Below, piece by piece: positions 1 through 7,729 of a stretch of 28,472 bases of DNA (position 1 is the first letter of the stretch; the number at the start of each line of letters is the position of its first letter). The DNA is from PALSA-1440 sp050011195. Its GTDB lineage: Bacteria; Verrucomicrobiota; Verrucomicrobiia; Limisphaerales; UBA8199. A program made the translations under genes and the position numbers. Under the pieces are notes generated by a model. The model had not been told where the DNA came from. It saw nothing but the letters and a program-made list of their open reading frames with translations, and did not search any database. The stretch spans positions 1 to 28,472 of the forward strand of contig JBEKJO010000072.1 in NCBI GenBank assembly GCA_050011195.1, written 5' to 3'.

Positions 1-18
1 GAGGACTGCGAGCCCTAC

Positions 19-453
19 CTAGACCGGGGCGTCAATCAGTTCTATGCGCCGCTGGTGGCGTCCGCCCTCGAAGGAGGTCTCCAGCCAAACCAGGACGATC
101 TCGATGGCGGTTTCGAGGCTTATCATGCGTTGGCCGAGCGACAGCACATTGGCGTCGTTATGCCGCCGGGCCAGCCCCGCGGAGTCCGCATTCCAGCACA
201 GCGCGCAGCGGATGCCTTTGATGCGATTGGCGACGATGGCCTCGCCGTTGCCCGAGCCGCCCAGTACGATGCCGCGGTCGAATTCCCCGCGCGCCACGGC
301 CTCGGCGACTGGCCGAATGAAGAGCGGATAATCAACCGGTTCCTCGGAATGCGTCCCGAAATCCGTGACGCTGTGGCCCAGGGCCTCAAGGAACTCCCTG
401 ACCTTGTCTTTGTATTGGAACCCGGCGTGGTCCGAACCAATCGCGATTTTCAT
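19..453 (-). CDS. rpiB: Ribose-5-phosphate isomerase B (RpiB/LacAB family)
   Basis: Interconverts ribose 5-phosphate and ribulose 5-phosphate in the non-oxidative pentose phosphate pathway, in the cytoplasm. The 144-residue product begins MKIAIGSDHAG, the typical RpiB start with Asp8 and His9 of the phosphosugar site, and has the glycine-rich loop GGSGNGE at residues 65-71 and the RRHNDAN segment at 96-102. The loop is of the actinobacterial type, in which a Glu (here Glu71) acts as base in place of the Cys of the E. coli enzyme; that mechanism is known for the Mycobacterium tuberculosis family member and inferred here. The frame is open for about 80 more codons upstream, but that part runs through a palindromic repeat and is not RpiB-like. 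A second ATG three codons earlier (460-462) is a possible start. The gene is divergent from the dehydrogenase at 721. Confidence 0.93.
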   Translation of the reverse strand: MKIAIGSDHAGFQYKDKVREFLEALGHSVTDFGTHSEEPVDYPLFIRPVAEAVARGEFDRGIVLGGSGNGEAIVANRIKGIRCALCWNADSAGLARRHNDANVLSLGQRMISLETAIEIVLVWLETSFEGGRHQRRIELIDAPV

Positions 454-564
454 ATAATCCATTTTCCGGGCTTCAGCTTGCCACGCCGGGCGCAACTGCG
501 CCAGCCCCCAGTCACACCGGTTAATGATTAGCCTCCACGGTCTTTTGCCCGCACATTGGGACCA

Positions 565-668
565 TGAACCCCAAGGTAAAGGCGGACCCCTCACCCCGGC
601 CCTCTCCCCTTCGGAAGGGGAGAGGGGGAATCGTCGCCAGCTCGCTGGCGAACCAAGGTTCATAGGAA
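565..668. repeat. Palindromic intergenic element with two hairpins and inverted ends
   Basis: Lies between the divergent rpiB and alcohol dehydrogenase genes. It contains a 12-bp perfect stem (600-611 with 615-626, loop CGG) made of CCCTCTCCCCTT and its complement, and a second 6-bp stem CGCCAG/CTGGCG (635-640 with 645-650, loop CTCG). The outer sequences ATGAACCCCAAGGT (about 573-586) and AACCAAGGTTCAT (about 651-663) are imperfect inverted repeats. This is the form of a REP or MITE-like dispersed element rather than a terminator, since no gene ends here. Confidence 0.6.
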
Positions 669-720
669 GAGCCCGCAATTTGCAATTTGCCTTTTTCAAT
701 AATCAATCTTCAATTCCCCC

Positions 721-1710
721 ATGAAAGCGATGGTCCTTCATGCCCCGCGGCAGCCGCTCCGCGCGACCGAGGTTCCAACCCCCACGCCGGGGCCGGGCGA
801 AGTCTTGATCCAGGTCCGCGCGTGCGCGGTGTGCCGCACCGATCTGCATGTGGTCGATGGCGAGTTGCCGAAGCCCAAGCTGCCGCTCGTGCCGGGACAC
901 GAAATCATCGGCATCGTCACCGCCCGGGGCGACGGCGTCGAACGCTTCAAGGCCGGCGACCGCGTCGGCGTTCCGTGGCTGGGGTGGACCTGCGGCGTGT
1001 GCGAATATTGCCGGACGGGCCGGGAGAACCTTTGCGACCAGGCGCGCTTCACCGGTTACACGCTCGATGGCGGCTACGCCGAATACACCGTCGCCGACCA
1101 GCGCTACTGTTTTCCCATACCGGATTCTTACTCCGACGCCGAGGCCGCTCCTTTGCTCTGCGCCGGACTGATTGGCTATCGCTCGCTCGGCAAGACGGGG
1201 GATGCCAGGCGAATCGGGATTTACGGCTTCGGCGCGGCAGCGCACATCATCACGCAGGTGGCGCGCTTTCAAGGCCGCGAGATTTACGCCTTCACCCGCC
1301 GGGGCGACCGCGAGGCACAGGAGTTTGCCCTGTCACTCGGCGCGGCCTGGGCCGGGGATTCTGAGAGTCTGCCGCCGGAGAAACTCGACGCGGCCATCAT
1401 CTTCGCCCCGGCGGGCGATCTGGTCCCGCTGGCGCTCAAGGCCGTCGGCAAAGGCGGCACGGTCGTCTGCGGCGGCATCCACATGAGCAACATCCCAGCA
1501 TTCCCCTACGAATTGTTGTGGAAGGAGCGCAGCGTATGTTCGGTCGCCAATCTCACGCGCCGCGATGGGGAGGAGTTCTTTGCCCTGGCGCCGCGCGTCC
1601 CGGTGCGGACCACGGTGCAAACATTCCCTTTGGCCGAGGCCAACGAGGCGCTCAACCGCCTCCGCGCCGGACAAATCCGCGGCGCTGCGGTGCTGGTGCC
1701 AGGCACTTGA
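721..1710 (+). CDS. Zinc-dependent alcohol dehydrogenase family protein
   Basis: Medium-chain NAD(P)-dependent alcohol dehydrogenase of 329 residues, a usual family length. The catalytic zinc site is visible as Cys38 (in CRTDLH), His60-Glu61 (GHE) and Cys147; the structural zinc lobe has Cys91, Cys94, Cys97 and Cys105. The nucleotide-binding fold starts near residue 166 with the GxGxxx turn in GIYGFGAAAH. Overall it resembles the zinc-binding alcohol dehydrogenase subfamily sometimes annotated AdhP- or AdhA-like; the substrate cannot be read from the sequence. The ATG at 721 is directly preceded by a C-run and has no clear Shine-Dalgarno site, but it begins the conserved MKAMVL strand. No operon partner is seen: the next gene is convergent. 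Confidence 0.93.
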   Translation: MKAMVLHAPRQPLRATEVPTPTPGPGEVLIQVRACAVCRTDLHVVDGELPKPKLPLVPGHEIIGIVTARGDGVERFKAGDRVGVPWLGWTCGVCEYCRTGRENLCDQARFTGYTLDGGYAEYTVADQRYCFPIPDSYSDAEAAPLLCAGLIGYRSLGKTGDARRIGIYGFGAAAHIITQVARFQGREIYAFTRRGDREAQEFALSLGAAWAGDSESLPPEKLDAAIIFAPAGDLVPLALKAVGKGGTVVCGGIHMSNIPAFPYELLWKERSVCSVANLTRRDGEEFFALAPRVPVRTTVQTFPLAEANEALNRLRAGQIRGAAVLVPGT

Positions 1711-1751
1711 CTCAAGAGGCGCCCGATCCCCTGAACCCGTCTTCGGCGCAA

Positions 1752-1773
1752 GGCGCGCAGTCCTCTGCGCGCC
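1752..1773. repeat. 9-bp perfect hairpin between convergent genes
   Basis: GGCGCGCAG (1752-1760) pairs with CTGCGCGCC (1765-1773) around a TCCT loop. It lies 42 bases after the dehydrogenase stop and 86 bases from the end of the convergent zinc-ribbon gene. There is no T-tract, so it may be a dispersed palindrome rather than an intrinsic terminator. Confidence 0.45.
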
Positions 1774-1858
1774 GGGCACGGCTCATCTGACCCGCCCCGA
1801 CCTTGCGCCACCCCCGCCCCCACCCGCAAGCCGAGGATGCGAGGAAGGTTAATGACAG

Positions 1859-2194
1859 TCAGCGATGCGGCGTAGCCACATTCGCTGCACCGCCTGGTTC
1901 GCATTTTCCTCCGCATTTCCATCGCAGAGCTGCGCAGTGTCGCTCAACGATGCGCGTAATTCCGAGGGCTATCAGCAGCACAAGCCCCACCTCTTCAATG
2001 AGTCCAGTGCGGTCTTCTACGACAGCACCGACAAAAGGCCAAAGTAATCCCAGCACGATAAGCGTTCCGCCTCCAAGGGAAACTGGCGCACCGCACGATG
2101 GACATCGCGCGCCAAGCGACCAGCGCACATTCGAGCGCACAAACTCGGCGGACTCCAACCGCCTCCCGCAGTTAAGGCACGCGTAAGTCTTCAT
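1859..2194 (-). CDS. Small zinc-ribbon membrane protein of unknown function
   Basis: A 111-residue protein whose N-terminal 37 residues form a probable zinc ribbon, with CLNC at residues 6-9 and CPSC at 32-35. Two hydrophobic segments follow (about residues 44-58 and 67-81), separated by a short acidic loop, then a basic, Cys-containing tail. This arrangement, a zinc ribbon then two membrane helices, is common in small bacterial proteins of unknown role. No function is assigned. The ATG at 2192-2194 lacks an obvious Shine-Dalgarno site. It is transcribed toward the alcohol dehydrogenase and stands alone. The paired cysteines and well-placed helices support a real gene; the last 20 residues look less well constrained. 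Confidence 0.7.
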   Translation of the reverse strand: MKTYACLNCGRRLESAEFVRSNVRWSLGARCPSCGAPVSLGGGTLIVLGLLWPFVGAVVEDRTGLIEEVGLVLLIALGITRIVERHCAALRWKCGGKCEPGGAANVATPHR

Positions 2195-2220
2195 GCGAAC
2201 AAGTGATTATGCAGACCTGT

Positions 2221-2245
2221 ATATCCCCCCATTTTGGGTGGATAT
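2221..2245. other. Imperfect hairpin upstream of the zinc-ribbon gene
   Basis: ATATCC at 2221 pairs with GGATAT ending at 2245, with a further partly paired C-run and G-run around an ATTTT loop. It lies about 27 bases upstream of the small minus-strand gene and could fall in its 5' leader. No known riboswitch fold was recognised. Confidence 0.3.
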
Positions 2246-2367
2246 GCGAACGGCTCCTCGCCGCTGATGAAACCTTTCCCTTCATCACCAGCACGGCTAC
2301 CCAACGCCGGCTTCGGTGTAAAGCCTATTCGAGCACTTTTGCGCTTGCCGGCCCATCCGGAAGCAGG

Positions 2368-2398
2368 AAAGCCGCCCCGGTCTCCCGGGGCGGCTTTT
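2368..2398 (-). terminator. Rho-independent terminator after ppdK
   Basis: A 13-bp perfect stem (AAAGCCGCCCCGG at 2368-2380 with CCGGGGCGGCTTT at 2385-2397, loop TCTC). It carries an A-run on one side and a T-run on the other, so it could act in both directions. It lies about 45 bases beyond the ppdK stop codon, the natural place for its terminator. Confidence 0.8.
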
Positions 2399-2443
2399 GC
2401 GATTGGCTTGCTGCGAGTTGCGGTTAGGCAGCGAGGAGCGTGG

Positions 2444-5200
2444 TTACTTCTTCTTCGCCTTCTTTGCGCCTTTGCCTTTGGCCTCCGCCTCTTCCTCGAG
2501 GGCCGCCTGGGCCGCGGCCAGCCGCGCCACGGGCACGCGGAAGGGTGAGCAACTCACGTAGGTCAGGCCGATCCGGTGGCAGAATTTCACGCTGGCAGGG
2601 TCGCCGCCGTGTTCGCCGCAGATGCCCAGCTTGATGTCGGGACGGGTGCTTCGGCCCTTCTCCACGGCCATTTGCATGAGCTGGCCGACGCCGGCCTGGT
2701 CAATCGAGGCGAAGGGGTTCTTCTTGATGATTTCGAGTTCCTGATAGGCCGGGATGAACGCGCCGGAATCGTCGCGGCTCATGCCCAGGCAGGTCTGCGT
2801 CAGGTCGTTGGTGCCAAAGCTGAAGAACTCGGCATCCTTGGCGATCTCGTCGGCGGCGAGGCAGCCGCGCGGGATTTCGATCATCGTGCCGACGAGGTAT
2901 TTGACCTTGGTCTTTTGCTCGGCCTGGACCTGCGCGGCGACGCGATGGACGACTTCGAGCTGGTTTTGAAGTTCCTTGGGGAAACCGACCAGCACTATCA
3001 TAATCTCCGGCTTGACGGAAATCCCCTCCTTTTGCACCTGCACCGCAGCTTCGATGATGGCGCGGGTCTGCATCTCGGTGATCTCGGGATAAACAATGCC
3101 GAGGCGGCAGCCGCGCAGGCCGAGCATGGGGTTGAACTCATGGAGTTCTTCCACGCGCTGCTGAATCTTCTCGACCGGCACACCCATCTTCGCGGCCAAG
3201 TCCTTCTGCGCGGCCTCTTCGTGGGGCAGGAATTCGTGCAGCGGCGGGTCCAGGGTGCGGATGGTGGCCGGCAGGCCCTTGAGTTCGCGGAAGATGCCGA
3301 CGAAGTCGCCTTTCTGGTATGGAAGGAGCTTGGCCAGGGCCTTTTTGCGGTCTTCGAGGTTGTCGGCCAGAATCATCTCGCGCATAGCGTCAATGCGGTT
3401 GCCCTCGAAGAACATGTGCTCGGTGCGCGTGAGGCCGATGCCGGTGGCGCCAAAAGCAATGGCGTTCGCGGTCTGCTCCGGCGTATCGGCGTTGGTGCGG
3501 TCTTGCAATTTGGTGACCTTCGAGCACCAATTCATGAGCGTCCCATACATGCCGTAGGTCTCGCTGGCCTTCGGGTCGAGCGACTTCTCGATGAGCACCT
3601 GCACGATCTCAGACGCGGCGGTCTTGATCTGGCCGGGATACACGGCGCCGGCGGTGCCGTTGATCGACAGATAATCGCCTTCCTTGTAGGTCGCGCCGTC
3701 CACGGTCAGCGTCTTGGCGTCGTAATCGATCTGCAAAGCGCCCGCGCCGCACACACAAACCTTGCCCATCTGGCGCGCGACCAGCGCCGCGTGCGAGCTG
3801 ACGCCGCCCTTCGCCGTGAGAATGCCCTCGGCGGCGATCATCCCGCGCAGGTCTTCGGGCGTGGTCTCGGCGCGGACGAGGAGGACTTTTTCGCCCTTCT
3901 CGGCTGCGGCCACCGCGCGCTCGGCGCTGAGGTACATCTTGCCGGAGGCCGCGCCCGGACCGGCGGGCAGCCCCCGGGCGATGCACTTCGCGGCCTTCTC
4001 GGCCTTGGCGTCAAAGATTGGCGCCAGAAGCTGGTCAAGCTGATCGGCCGGGTTGCGGCGGATGGCCGTCTTCCAGTCAATGAGCTTCTCCTTGACCATG
4101 TCCATCGAGAACTTGAGCGCGGCCATCGCCGTGCGCTTGCCGTTCCGGGTCTGGAGCATGAACACCTTGCCGTCCTGAATCGTGAACTCGAAGTCCTGCA
4201 CGTCCTTGAAGTGCTTCTCCAGCGTGTTGCGGATGTTGTCCAGTTCCCTGAAGGCATCGGGCAGGTGGTTGGTGAGTTGCGCCACCGGTTCGGGCGTGCG
4301 CACGCCCGCCACTACGTCTTCGCCCTGCGCGTTGATGAGAAATTCGCCGTAGAACTCCTTCACGCCGTTGGCCGGGTTGCGCGTGAACGCCACCCCGGAG
4401 CCGGACTGGTCGCCCGTGTTGCCATAGACCATCGCCTGGACGTTGACCGCCGTTCCCCATTCGGAGGGGATGTTATACTTGCGGCGATAGACGATCGCAC
4501 GGTCGTTCATCCAGGAGCCGAACACGGCGCCGGTGGCGCCCCAGAGCTGCTTCCACGGGTCCTGCGGGAATTCCTTCCCGGTGTATTCCTTGATCAGGCA
4601 CTTGAAACGGGCAACCAGTTCCTGCAGGTCACCGACGTTGAGCTTGGTGTCCTCGATGTCCGCGTGATAACGCTCATTCTTAATGCCGTGGATGACGACC
4701 TCGAACGGCTCGTGATCTTCCCCGGCGCGCTTTTGGACGCCCATGACCACGTCGCCATACATCTGGATGAACCGCCGATAGCAGTCCCAGGCGAAGCGCT
4801 CATTCTTCGTCGCGGCAACGAGCGCCAGCACCGTCTCGTCGTTCAGGCCGAGGTTGAGGATGGTGTCCATCATGCCCGGCATCGAGTCCCGCGCGCCGGA
4901 ACGGACGGAGACCAGCAACGGCATGGCCGACTGGTCGCCGAACTTCGTGCCCATGATCTTCTCGATGAAGGCGACGCCCGCCTTGACCGCCGGGTCAAGG
5001 GTCTTGGGGTAGGTTCGCTTGTTGGCGTAGTAGTAGGTGCAGACTTCCGTGGTAATCGTGAAGCCCGGCGGCACGGGCAAGCCAATGCGGCTCATTTCGG
5101 CCAGGTTCGCCCCTTTGCCGCCCAAGAGCGGCTTCATGCTGCCGTCGCCGTCAGCCTTTTTGTTTCCAAACAGATATACGTATTTCGCAGTTTTAGCCAT
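2444..5200 (-). CDS. ppdK: Pyruvate, phosphate dikinase
   Basis: Cytoplasmic enzyme that interconverts pyruvate, ATP and phosphate with PEP, AMP and pyrophosphate; it works in gluconeogenesis or in pyrophosphate-linked glycolysis. The 918-residue product has the family's domain order: an N-terminal ATP-grasp domain (YLFGNKKADG near residue 10 and LLGGKGANLAEM near 25), a central phosphohistidine domain with GGVSSHAALVARQMGK (catalytic His at about 470), and a C-terminal PEP-binding barrel with GLRGCRLGI and GICGEHGGDP (Cys at about 861, the proton-donor position). Length is slightly above the usual 870-880 because of a charged tail ending in alternating Ala, Gly and Lys. The start is the only ATG that gives the conserved N-terminus. 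Single gene, followed by a strong terminator at 2368. Confidence 0.97.
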   Translation of the reverse strand: MAKTAKYVYLFGNKKADGDGSMKPLLGGKGANLAEMSRIGLPVPPGFTITTEVCTYYYANKRTYPKTLDPAVKAGVAFIEKIMGTKFGDQSAMPLLVSVRSGARDSMPGMMDTILNLGLNDETVLALVAATKNERFAWDCYRRFIQMYGDVVMGVQKRAGEDHEPFEVVIHGIKNERYHADIEDTKLNVGDLQELVARFKCLIKEYTGKEFPQDPWKQLWGATGAVFGSWMNDRAIVYRRKYNIPSEWGTAVNVQAMVYGNTGDQSGSGVAFTRNPANGVKEFYGEFLINAQGEDVVAGVRTPEPVAQLTNHLPDAFRELDNIRNTLEKHFKDVQDFEFTIQDGKVFMLQTRNGKRTAMAALKFSMDMVKEKLIDWKTAIRRNPADQLDQLLAPIFDAKAEKAAKCIARGLPAGPGAASGKMYLSAERAVAAAEKGEKVLLVRAETTPEDLRGMIAAEGILTAKGGVSSHAALVARQMGKVCVCGAGALQIDYDAKTLTVDGATYKEGDYLSINGTAGAVYPGQIKTAASEIVQVLIEKSLDPKASETYGMYGTLMNWCSKVTKLQDRTNADTPEQTANAIAFGATGIGLTRTEHMFFEGNRIDAMREMILADNLEDRKKALAKLLPYQKGDFVGIFRELKGLPATIRTLDPPLHEFLPHEEAAQKDLAAKMGVPVEKIQQRVEELHEFNPMLGLRGCRLGIVYPEITEMQTRAIIEAAVQVQKEGISVKPEIMIVLVGFPKELQNQLEVVHRVAAQVQAEQKTKVKYLVGTMIEIPRGCLAADEIAKDAEFFSFGTNDLTQTCLGMSRDDSGAFIPAYQELEIIKKNPFASIDQAGVGQLMQMAVEKGRSTRPDIKLGICGEHGGDPASVKFCHRIGLTYVSCSPFRVPVARLAAAQAALEEEAEAKGKGAKKAKKK

Positions 5201-5369
5201 AAATAACTTCGGTTTTAATCAGGTAACAATGTTCAATCGTCAGGTTTCGCCGGAATAATTCCCCCGAAACAATCGGCGGAAAATAGCAAAAGCAGGCGGC
5301 GTGTCAACGCGCGAGTGCGCGAATTCAGCCGGCTAGGCAGGGGGGAGGGGGGTGGGGCGAACAACGTCG

Positions 5370-5457
5370 TACCAATATCACACCAATATCATACCAATAT
5401 CGTACCAATATCGCCCCACCGTCGCACCACCATCGTACCACCATCGTACTACGCTCA
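5370..5457. repeat. 11-bp tandem repeat, eight degenerate units
   Basis: Eight consecutive 11-bp units: TACCAATATCA, CACCAATATCA, TACCAATATCG twice, then CCCCACCGTCG, CACCACCATCG, TACCACCATCG and a decayed last unit. Two unit types (AATATC and ACCATC cores) form two blocks. The period is close to one helical turn of DNA, so the cores lie on one face. Confidence 0.85.
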
Positions 5458-5606
5458 AATGAGGATGGAAGGGGGTGAAATGGGCGCGAGAGCGGCCATT
5501 GGGGGTGTAAGTGTCCAAGAATGGGGCATTTTCGCGGTTTGCGATTGAGGACTGTCGCCAATATATTGGGATGCCCGTTACGCGCCCGGATGGGCGACCA
5601 CGTTAA

Positions 5607-5624
5607 GCCGACAAGAATGTCGGC
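5607..5624. repeat. 7-bp perfect hairpin
   Basis: GCCGACA (5607-5613) and TGTCGGC (5618-5624) around AGAA. It lies in a repeat-like context downstream of the palindrome CCAATATATTGG (5558-5569). It is probably part of a dispersed intergenic element; copies elsewhere in the genome would be needed to confirm this. Confidence 0.5.
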
Positions 5625-5722
5625 GCTCCGGCGGGTGCCCCATCGCGTTGGATTCCTTGGCCCCCCCACGAGGGCCGATTAGCGGGCGGGGGCGCAGCTC
5701 GATTTCTTGCCAGCCTTCGCCA

Positions 5723-5825
5723 AAAGCGCCAGAGGATTGGCGCAGTCCAAGACGCTGGCGCGACTACGAGCACGTGCCTCCCGAAGCCCGCGAGGTTTTG
5801 GACTGCGCCAGTCCTCTGGCGCTTT
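5723..5825. repeat. MITE-like element with 31-bp inverted repeats
   Basis: The left arm at 5723-5753 and the right arm at 5795-5825 are inverted repeats of 31 bp with two mismatches. The 41-bp centre contains CACGTG. Each arm contains smaller GCGCCAG-type palindromes. No transposase is encoded, so it would be non-autonomous. It lies immediately 5' of the truncated PEP-CTERM gene. Confidence 0.75.
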
Positions 5826-5845
5826 CCGTGGAGCAACAAGCTGAG

Positions 5846-6421
5846 ATGCGCCCAACGGGCGGCGAAGCACCGGTTCGATGTGGACCGGTAGCCTTTGAGC
5901 ACGTAGGGCAGAATCGTTTTCCCCCGGTCTCCGGGTTGAATCGGTCACCATCTGGCCTCGCGGTGTCGGGCGGAGACCTCTTTGTCGGGAACGGATACAG
6001 CGGCACCATTGGCGAGTACACCACCGGTGGGGCGACGGTCAACGCCTCCCTCGTCTCAGGGTTGAGTGGCCCAGAGGGCCTCGAGGTGTCGGGCGGAGAT
6101 ATCTTTGTCGTGAACAACAGTACCGGCACGATTGGCGAATACACCACCGGTGGGGCGACCGTCAACGCCTCGCTGGTCTCAGGTTTGGATCTCCCAGAGT
6201 GCCTCGACGTTGAAACCGTGCCCGAACCTTCCAGCTTCGGTCTGCTCGCTCTCGGCCTCGCTCTCCTGCCCCTGCTCCGCCGCCACTCTCCATGCCCTCC
6301 AGGTCGTCTTCAAGGACGTGTCCGGCCTCGCAAAATAGTTCGACATTGGGCTTGCACATCGAGCGCCAGCCCCTCAGAATGCGCCCACGTGGATAAAATC
6401 CGTGTATATGGAAACTTCTAA
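5846..6421 (+). pseudogene. Truncated PEP-CTERM protein with 41-residue repeats
   Basis: Remains of an exported surface protein. The recognisable part runs from about 5918 to 6286 and has two tandem 41-residue repeats (123-bp period) with the cores VSGGDLFV and GEYTTGGATVNASLVSGL, plus a partial earlier unit. This pattern fits a beta-propeller/NHL- or SGL-like repeat domain. A C-terminal PEP-CTERM sorting signal follows: VPEPSS, a hydrophobic stretch LALGLALLPLL and then two Arg. There is no signal peptide and only about three repeat blades, so the 5' part is missing. The open frame upstream (to 5648) passes through the inverted-repeat element and is probably not coding. After the Arg pair the frame runs on for about 45 residues of non-family sequence to overlap the next gene, so the true stop may have been lost. 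The start given is simply the nearest in-frame ATG. Confidence 0.6.
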
Positions 6422-7127
6422 CGCATCAGGCACCAGCAAGGTATATTGGCTGCTCGGACTCAGCACATGCGGAATGCTGCTTTTCGCAATGCTTTACTTT
6501 ACATCGCCAAAGCCGACTCCGGGGAATATTCAGAGGGTAACGCAAATCGTGACAAATACCGTGACGATGATAAACACGGTCACAAATGAGGTTGTAAAGG
6601 AAGTGCCAAAAGAGGTTGAAAAGATAGTTGAGGTGCCTGCCAAGATTCCACAAGAGTATGTGGCCGCAATGGACCTATGGCAAAAGATGACCAATGCTAG
6701 TTTTACGCCATTGGAGCAAGTGTTGTTCAGGATGACAAATGTGAATGTGATATGCGAGTTAGACTACGCGATGCAACAGGTGACGTCAGAGGACGAAGTA
6801 AAAGCAAAGTTTGAACTAACGTTGCGGAGGAACGATGTGCCTATTGACCCGCATTCGCCAAATATCGTCTATCTAACAATAACTGGATTTCTTGACCCTG
6901 CTACGCCGACAACACTTTGTTATGCTATTCTCTGCCGCGTTGCAGAACGCCAATGGATATTTCGATGGGGGGAATGCCACCTTGCCACTGTCATAGTGTG
7001 GAATAAAGGCCAGTCTCACGGGACCGTTGGGAAGTACAAGGCAAATGAAGCATTGCTTAAAGAAATTGAGAAATGTGCGGAGATATTTGCCAATGATTAC
7101 TTGTCTGCCAATCCAAAACCGAAATAG
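6408..7127 (+). CDS. Membrane-anchored protein of unknown function
   Basis: A 239-residue protein with one N-terminal membrane helix (about residues 12-29), then a Val/Thr/Asn-rich stretch and a Glu/Lys/Val/Pro-rich linker (KEVPKEVEKIVEVPAKIP), then a soluble domain of about 160 residues that should lie outside the membrane. No family was recognised. It uses clearly more A and T than the genes on either side, as do the next two genes, which suggests they arrived together. The ATG at 6408 is preferred over a GTG two codons upstream (6402). Spacing to the next gene is about 40 bases, so co-transcription is likely. The protein could be an envelope anchor or scaffold; its function is unknown. Confidence 0.75.
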   Translation: METSNASGTSKVYWLLGLSTCGMLLFAMLYFTSPKPTPGNIQRVTQIVTNTVTMINTVTNEVVKEVPKEVEKIVEVPAKIPQEYVAAMDLWQKMTNASFTPLEQVLFRMTNVNVICELDYAMQQVTSEDEVKAKFELTLRRNDVPIDPHSPNIVYLTITGFLDPATPTTLCYAILCRVAERQWIFRWGECHLATVIVWNKGQSHGTVGKYKANEALLKEIEKCAEIFANDYLSANPKPK

Positions 7128-7169
7128 CGCAATTTGAATCAGCAACTATACGAATCACTATTGTCATTT

Positions 7170-7715
7170 ATGCACAGAACCAATGACATCCTTGTGTTCG
7201 GGCTAATTGGGTTGCTGGCTGGCTGCGCCACCTCAACCCCAACTCGCACAACTCCGGCCGCCGAGCAAGTCAATGTGTCTGCCACGCTTGACCCCAGCTA
7301 TACTCTAACACAGCAGAGCCGAGTAAGTGTGTTTATAGACGAGAACGCGAGCATTGAAGATAGGCGACTCGGTGCGATTCTGATTTCCCAACTGCGGACC
7401 AACGCATTTAACGTTGTGCCCTCGCCGGAAGCAGATTTCGTCATAACCTGTCAGATGGAACAATGGACCATCAGTAAGGGCAGCTTCGCTTTCAACGACA
7501 CGAAGCTATGCTTGCTTGCGTATGCAGCGGCGGACCTTAGGGCTGGCAAGACCAAAAGCGTATGGGAGGGACGTGTCTCCCCACATTCCGCCACCATACT
7601 TGGATACGCAAACGTAGTTCAAAGACACCCCGTTTCTGCAATTCGCACCCTTCTACCGTATTTCGGAACAGACTTCAAAGGGGCCACTCCACTGATACTA
7701 GCACCATTCGAATAG
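7170..7715 (+). CDS. Putative lipoprotein of unknown function
   Basis: A 181-residue product with an N-terminal hydrophobic stretch ending in a lipobox (GLLAGC, Cys at about residue 19), then a Thr/Pro-rich linker and a domain that begins RVSVFIDENASIEDRRLGAILISQLRTNAFNVV. The mix of a beta strand, an acidic segment and a helix followed by a second strand recalls DUF4136-like periplasmic lipoproteins, but this is a weak resemblance only. The ATG at 7170 places the signal sequence correctly; upstream TTG codons in frame (7134, 7161) are less likely. Middle gene of the AT-richer trio 6408-8206. Confidence 0.72.
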   Translation: MHRTNDILVFGLIGLLAGCATSTPTRTTPAAEQVNVSATLDPSYTLTQQSRVSVFIDENASIEDRRLGAILISQLRTNAFNVVPSPEADFVITCQMEQWTISKGSFAFNDTKLCLLAYAAADLRAGKTKSVWEGRVSPHSATILGYANVVQRHPVSAIRTLLPYFGTDFKGATPLILAPFE

Positions 7716-7729
7716 TTCTCATAGCGGTA

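Larger units (their letters stand above)
5201..5845. other. Non-coding stretch rich in repeats
   Basis: No credible gene is seen between the ppdK start and the PEP-CTERM remnant. The stretch holds the ppdK leader, an 11-bp tandem repeat (5370-5457), a 12-bp palindrome CCAATATATTGG (5558-5569), a 7-bp hairpin GCCGACA/TGTCGGC (5607-5624) and a pair of 31-bp inverted repeats (5723-5825). The only open frames here read through these repeats and show no family resemblance. Confidence 0.6.

Noticed and set aside
600..650. Intrinsic terminator
   Set aside because: The two hairpins lie between divergent gene starts and lack a T-tract, so they do not follow any gene end.
2576..5206. An 876-codon open frame on the plus strand opposite ppdK
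   Set aside because: It mirrors a complete, motif-bearing pyruvate phosphate dikinase. Its product is Arg/Leu/Gly/His-rich with no family features, as expected for antisense frames in GC-rich genes.
5370..5457. CRISPR array
   Set aside because: Units are 11 bp and contiguous with no unique spacers, and no cas gene is nearby.
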